In this document: piece after piece, positions 5,459 to 7,274 of the stretch
How the letters are laid out: every line of letters starts with the position of its first letter
Numbering within the stretch: position 1 is the first letter of the stretch
Origin: Pararoseburia sp963661325
GTDB taxonomy: Bacteria > Bacillota > Clostridia > Lachnospirales > Lachnospiraceae
Assembly (NCBI GenBank): GCA_963661325.1
Contig: CAVLBP010000114.1
Span: 1 to 7,274 of the forward strand
Reading direction: 5' to 3'
DNA length: 7,274 bases
The notes under the pieces: model-generated
What the model saw: the letters and a program-made list of their open reading frames with translations, nothing else
What the model was told of the DNA's origin: nothing
Database searches by the model: none
Program-made: the position numbers and the translations under genes

Positions 5459-6613
5459 ATGAGAAAAAAAACAAAAGGGCACAATAGAATATATGCCGGC
5501 ATGGGGCTTATCGCCTGTCTTTGTCTGGTATTTCTGACTGCCTGCGGTCCGGTGGATTTTTTACAGGAGACGGTCAATGGGCGCTTGGAAAAGACCATTG
5601 TGGGCGAGGCAAAAGAGGTCGAGACAATCTCGGCAGACCGCTTTGCCTATCAGCAGTTGTCGGCAGAGGAGCAGACGGTCTATGATCAGATCTTAGACTG
5701 CATCCTGCATCACACCGATTGTGTGACGGTATCCACCAAGGATCAGGATGTCTTAGACAAGGCATACCGTTGCGTGATGGCTGATTACGGCGGTCTTTTC
5801 TGGACATCCGGTTATCAGTACAACACCTATTCCGGTTTTGACAAGGTGATCGGCATGGAATTTATGCCGACCTATACCTATACCCAGCAGGAGCGGGAGA
5901 ATTTGCAGGCGCAGATCGACGCTGTTGCAGATCTCTGGCTTGCTGGGATCGACAGTGATGCCTCCGATTATGAAAAAGCCAAGTATGTCTATGAGACACT
6001 GATCAGCCAGGTGGATTATGATGCAGATAGCCAGAATAATCAGAACATCATCAGCGTATTTTTAGGTAAGAAGACTGTTTGTCAGGGCTACGCGGATGCG
6101 ACGCAGTATCTTTTGTGGCAGTTCGGGGTTCCCTCTATCGTAGTGACCGGTCTGGCAGGCGGCGATAACCATGCCTGGAACTTGGTTAATCTGGACGGAG
6201 AATACTATTATATGGATACTACTTGGGGCAATACCCATTTTCTGGGAGAATTGCAGGGTGCCAAAAAGATCGACTATGGCTATCTGGGTGCCAGTACGCA
6301 GGATCTGGCGGCGACCCACACAGCGGATATGCCATTTGACCTGCCGGCTTGTGAATCCGTGACGGACAACTATTTTTACCGGGAAGGTCTGTATTTTGAA
6401 ACAGCAGATATGTCTGCTATTGGCAGCCGGATCAGAGACAGATATCGACAGGGCGCGACAGAAATCTCCCTTCGCATGTCGAATTTGCAGGATTACCTGC
6501 AAGTCAAAGACAACCTGATCGGGCAGGATGCAATCTTTACATATCTGGAAGGGCAGCAGGAACTGACCTATTTTGAAAATCAATCGCTCTATATTTTGAC
6601 TTTTGTCTTGTAA
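5459..6613 (+). CDS. Surface lipoprotein with a transglutaminase-like cysteine domain
   Basis: A predicted lipoprotein of 384 residues. A basic N-terminus (R2, K3, K4, K6, R10) and a hydrophobic stretch (about 11-26) lead to the lipobox LTAC with C29 as the lipidated residue, so the protein should be anchored on the outer face of the membrane. A helical region (about 50-185) precedes a transglutaminase-like core with an apparently intact triad: C208 in VCQGYA, H238 in NHAWN and D253 in YYMDTTWG. The family fold is papain-like, and members act as protein cross-linkers, peptidases or amidases. Bacterial surface members of this type are mostly uncharacterised. The C-terminal 90 residues (about 295-384) form a separate region I do not recognise. 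It probably shares a transcript with the M18 aminopeptidase 33 bases upstream and ends before a terminator hairpin. The lipoprotein and fold calls are secure; the reaction and substrate are unknown. Confidence 0.9.
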   Translation: MRKKTKGHNRIYAGMGLIACLCLVFLTACGPVDFLQETVNGRLEKTIVGEAKEVETISADRFAYQQLSAEEQTVYDQILDCILHHTDCVTVSTKDQDVLDKAYRCVMADYGGLFWTSGYQYNTYSGFDKVIGMEFMPTYTYTQQERENLQAQIDAVADLWLAGIDSDASDYEKAKYVYETLISQVDYDADSQNNQNIISVFLGKKTVCQGYADATQYLLWQFGVPSIVVTGLAGGDNHAWNLVNLDGEYYYMDTTWGNTHFLGELQGAKKIDYGYLGASTQDLAATHTADMPFDLPACESVTDNYFYREGLYFETADMSAIGSRIRDRYRQGATEISLRMSNLQDYLQVKDNLIGQDAIFTYLEGQQELTYFENQSLYILTFVL

Positions 6614-6624
6614 AAGAGTAGGAG

Positions 6625-6680
6625 AAAGCCACTTTTGCTGGAAAATGCGCAAAAAGTATTTACAAAAGTGGTTTTATATA
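6625..6680 (+). terminator. Probable intrinsic terminator after the lipoprotein gene
   Basis: Segment 6625-6637 pairs with 6663-6675 as a 13-bp stem with one G-U (6628/6672). The loop of 25 bases can form a further 4-bp inner stem (6643-6646 with 6658-6661). The 3' side ends in TTTT and continues ATATATT, a modest U-rich tail. It begins 11 bases after the stop codon at 6613. The large loop and AT-rich upper stem make it weaker than the one at 4036. Confidence 0.55.
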
Positions 6681-6687
6681 TTATTAT
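6659..6687 (+). promoter_or_regulatory. Sigma-A-type promoter for the DegV gene
   Basis: TTTACA (6659-6664) and TATTAT (6682-6687) each match five of six consensus bases of TTGACA and TATAAT, with the ideal 17-base spacer. Transcription would begin near 6694 and give a leader of about 57 bases rich in A. The -35 box and spacer overlap the 3' arm of the preceding terminator. Confidence 0.55.
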
Positions 6688-6751
6688 GATGTAGTAATAA
6701 AAACCACGTGAGAAATAAAACAAAACCACAAACAGGTTGGGAGGCGTTTTT

Positions 6752-7274
6752 ATGTATAAAATAATCATTGATAGTTGTGGAGAATTATCAGAAGAAATGA
6801 AGGAGAACGGACATTTTGCCAATGTTCCGCTGACATTACAGGTTGATGAGGCAGAGATCGTTGACGATACGACCTTTGATCAGGCAGATTTTTTACAAAA
6901 AGTTGCTGCCAGCGAGGAGAGTCCAAAGTCCGCCTGCCCTTCCCCGGATGCCTATATGCAGGCGATGGATTGTGATGCAGACCATATTTATGTGATCACT
7001 TTGTCATCCCAGTTGAGCGGATCTTACAACAGCGCCTGTCTGGCAAAGGATCTTTTCTTAGAAGACCATGAGGATAAGAAGATCTGTGTGATCGATTCTA
7101 AGTCAGCTTCTGTCGGGGAATCTTTGATCGGACTTTATATTGCATCCTGCGAAGAAGCCGGTATGGATTTTGAGACAGTGGTTGAAAATGTTGGCAATTA
7201 TATCGAGAACCAGCATACTTTCTTTGTACTTGAGACCTTAGAAACCCTGCGCAAAGCAGGACGTCTCAGCAATC
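6752..7274 (+). CDS. DegV family fatty-acid-binding protein (FakB-like), 3' end cut by window
   Basis: DegV proteins bind a single fatty acid. In Firmicutes the FakB members present it to the kinase FakA, so that exogenous fatty acids enter phospholipid synthesis as acyl phosphate. The 174 codons visible cover the N-terminal EDD domain and the start of the second domain; the full family length is about 280. Motifs seen are IIDSCGEL (5-12, family DS..DL), SACPSP (60-65) in the place of the usual TSQPS head-group loop, LSSQLSGSYNSA (84-95), VIDSKSASVG (113-122) and LETLRKAGRLS (163-173). The ATG at 6752 has a strong GGGAGG (6739-6744) seven bases upstream. It has its own promoter (6659-6687) after a terminator, so it is transcribed separately from the lipoprotein gene. 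The family is certain; which fatty acid it binds is not visible. The Cys in place of Gln in the head-group loop is a mild deviation. Confidence 0.93.
   Translation, partial: MYKIIIDSCGELSEEMKENGHFANVPLTLQVDEAEIVDDTTFDQADFLQKVAASEESPKSACPSPDAYMQAMDCDADHIYVITLSSQLSGSYNSACLAKDLFLEDHEDKKICVIDSKSASVGESLIGLYIASCEEAGMDFETVVENVGNYIENQHTFFVLETLETLRKAGRLSN

Noticed and set aside
6062..6652. 196-codon open frame on the - strand across the lipoprotein gene end
   Set aside because: It covers the transglutaminase-like catalytic region in antisense, would start in the terminator, and has no protein-family resemblance.

Overview
The window reads as a stretch of a Clostridia chromosome, most likely from the Lachnospiraceae. 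The evidence is a ClpX paralogue with an atypical linker, a Csp-type subtilase lacking a signal peptide, a small protein resembling the DUF5721 family, an M18 aminopeptidase, a transglutaminase-like lipoprotein and a DegV protein, all with Gram-positive style Shine-Dalgarno sites. The taxon is inferred from protein resemblance only. All seven genes lie on the + strand. No tRNA, rRNA, CRISPR array, transposase or phage gene is visible.

Layout: 1-1311 is a ClpX-type unfoldase whose 5' end is probably cut off by the window edge. It is followed after 43 bases by a subtilisin-like S8 peptidase (1355-3061), then after 72 bases by a conserved protein of unknown function (3134-3640). These three probably share a transcript. 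A 94-base gap with a small perfect inverted repeat leads to a single-domain cold-shock protein (3735-3938). The next gap of 197 bases carries a strong intrinsic terminator (4036-4070). Its 3' arm can pair even better with a second segment just before the next gene, so two mutually exclusive hairpins are possible. Then come an M18 aminopeptidase (4136-5425) and, 33 bases later, a lipoprotein with a transglutaminase-like Cys-His-Asp triad (5459-6613). A terminator hairpin (6625-6675) overlaps a good sigma-A-type promoter (6659-6687), which drives a DegV/FakB-like fatty-acid-binding protein (6752 to beyond the window end).

How the genes may work together: several products handle polypeptides, namely an unfoldase, an endopeptidase, an aminopeptidase and a surface protein with a papain/transglutaminase-like triad. 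The first three genes and the aminopeptidase/lipoprotein pair look like two operons separated by the monocistronic cold-shock gene. A shared proteolytic pathway is inference, not something the sequence proves. The most unusual signals are the three-segment alternative RNA structure before the aminopeptidase (4036-4119) and the ClpX paralogue. The paralogue keeps all ATPase and ClpP-docking motifs but has a roughly 50-residue longer linker and lacks the canonical RKH pore-entrance motif. No clearly new multi-gene system was found.
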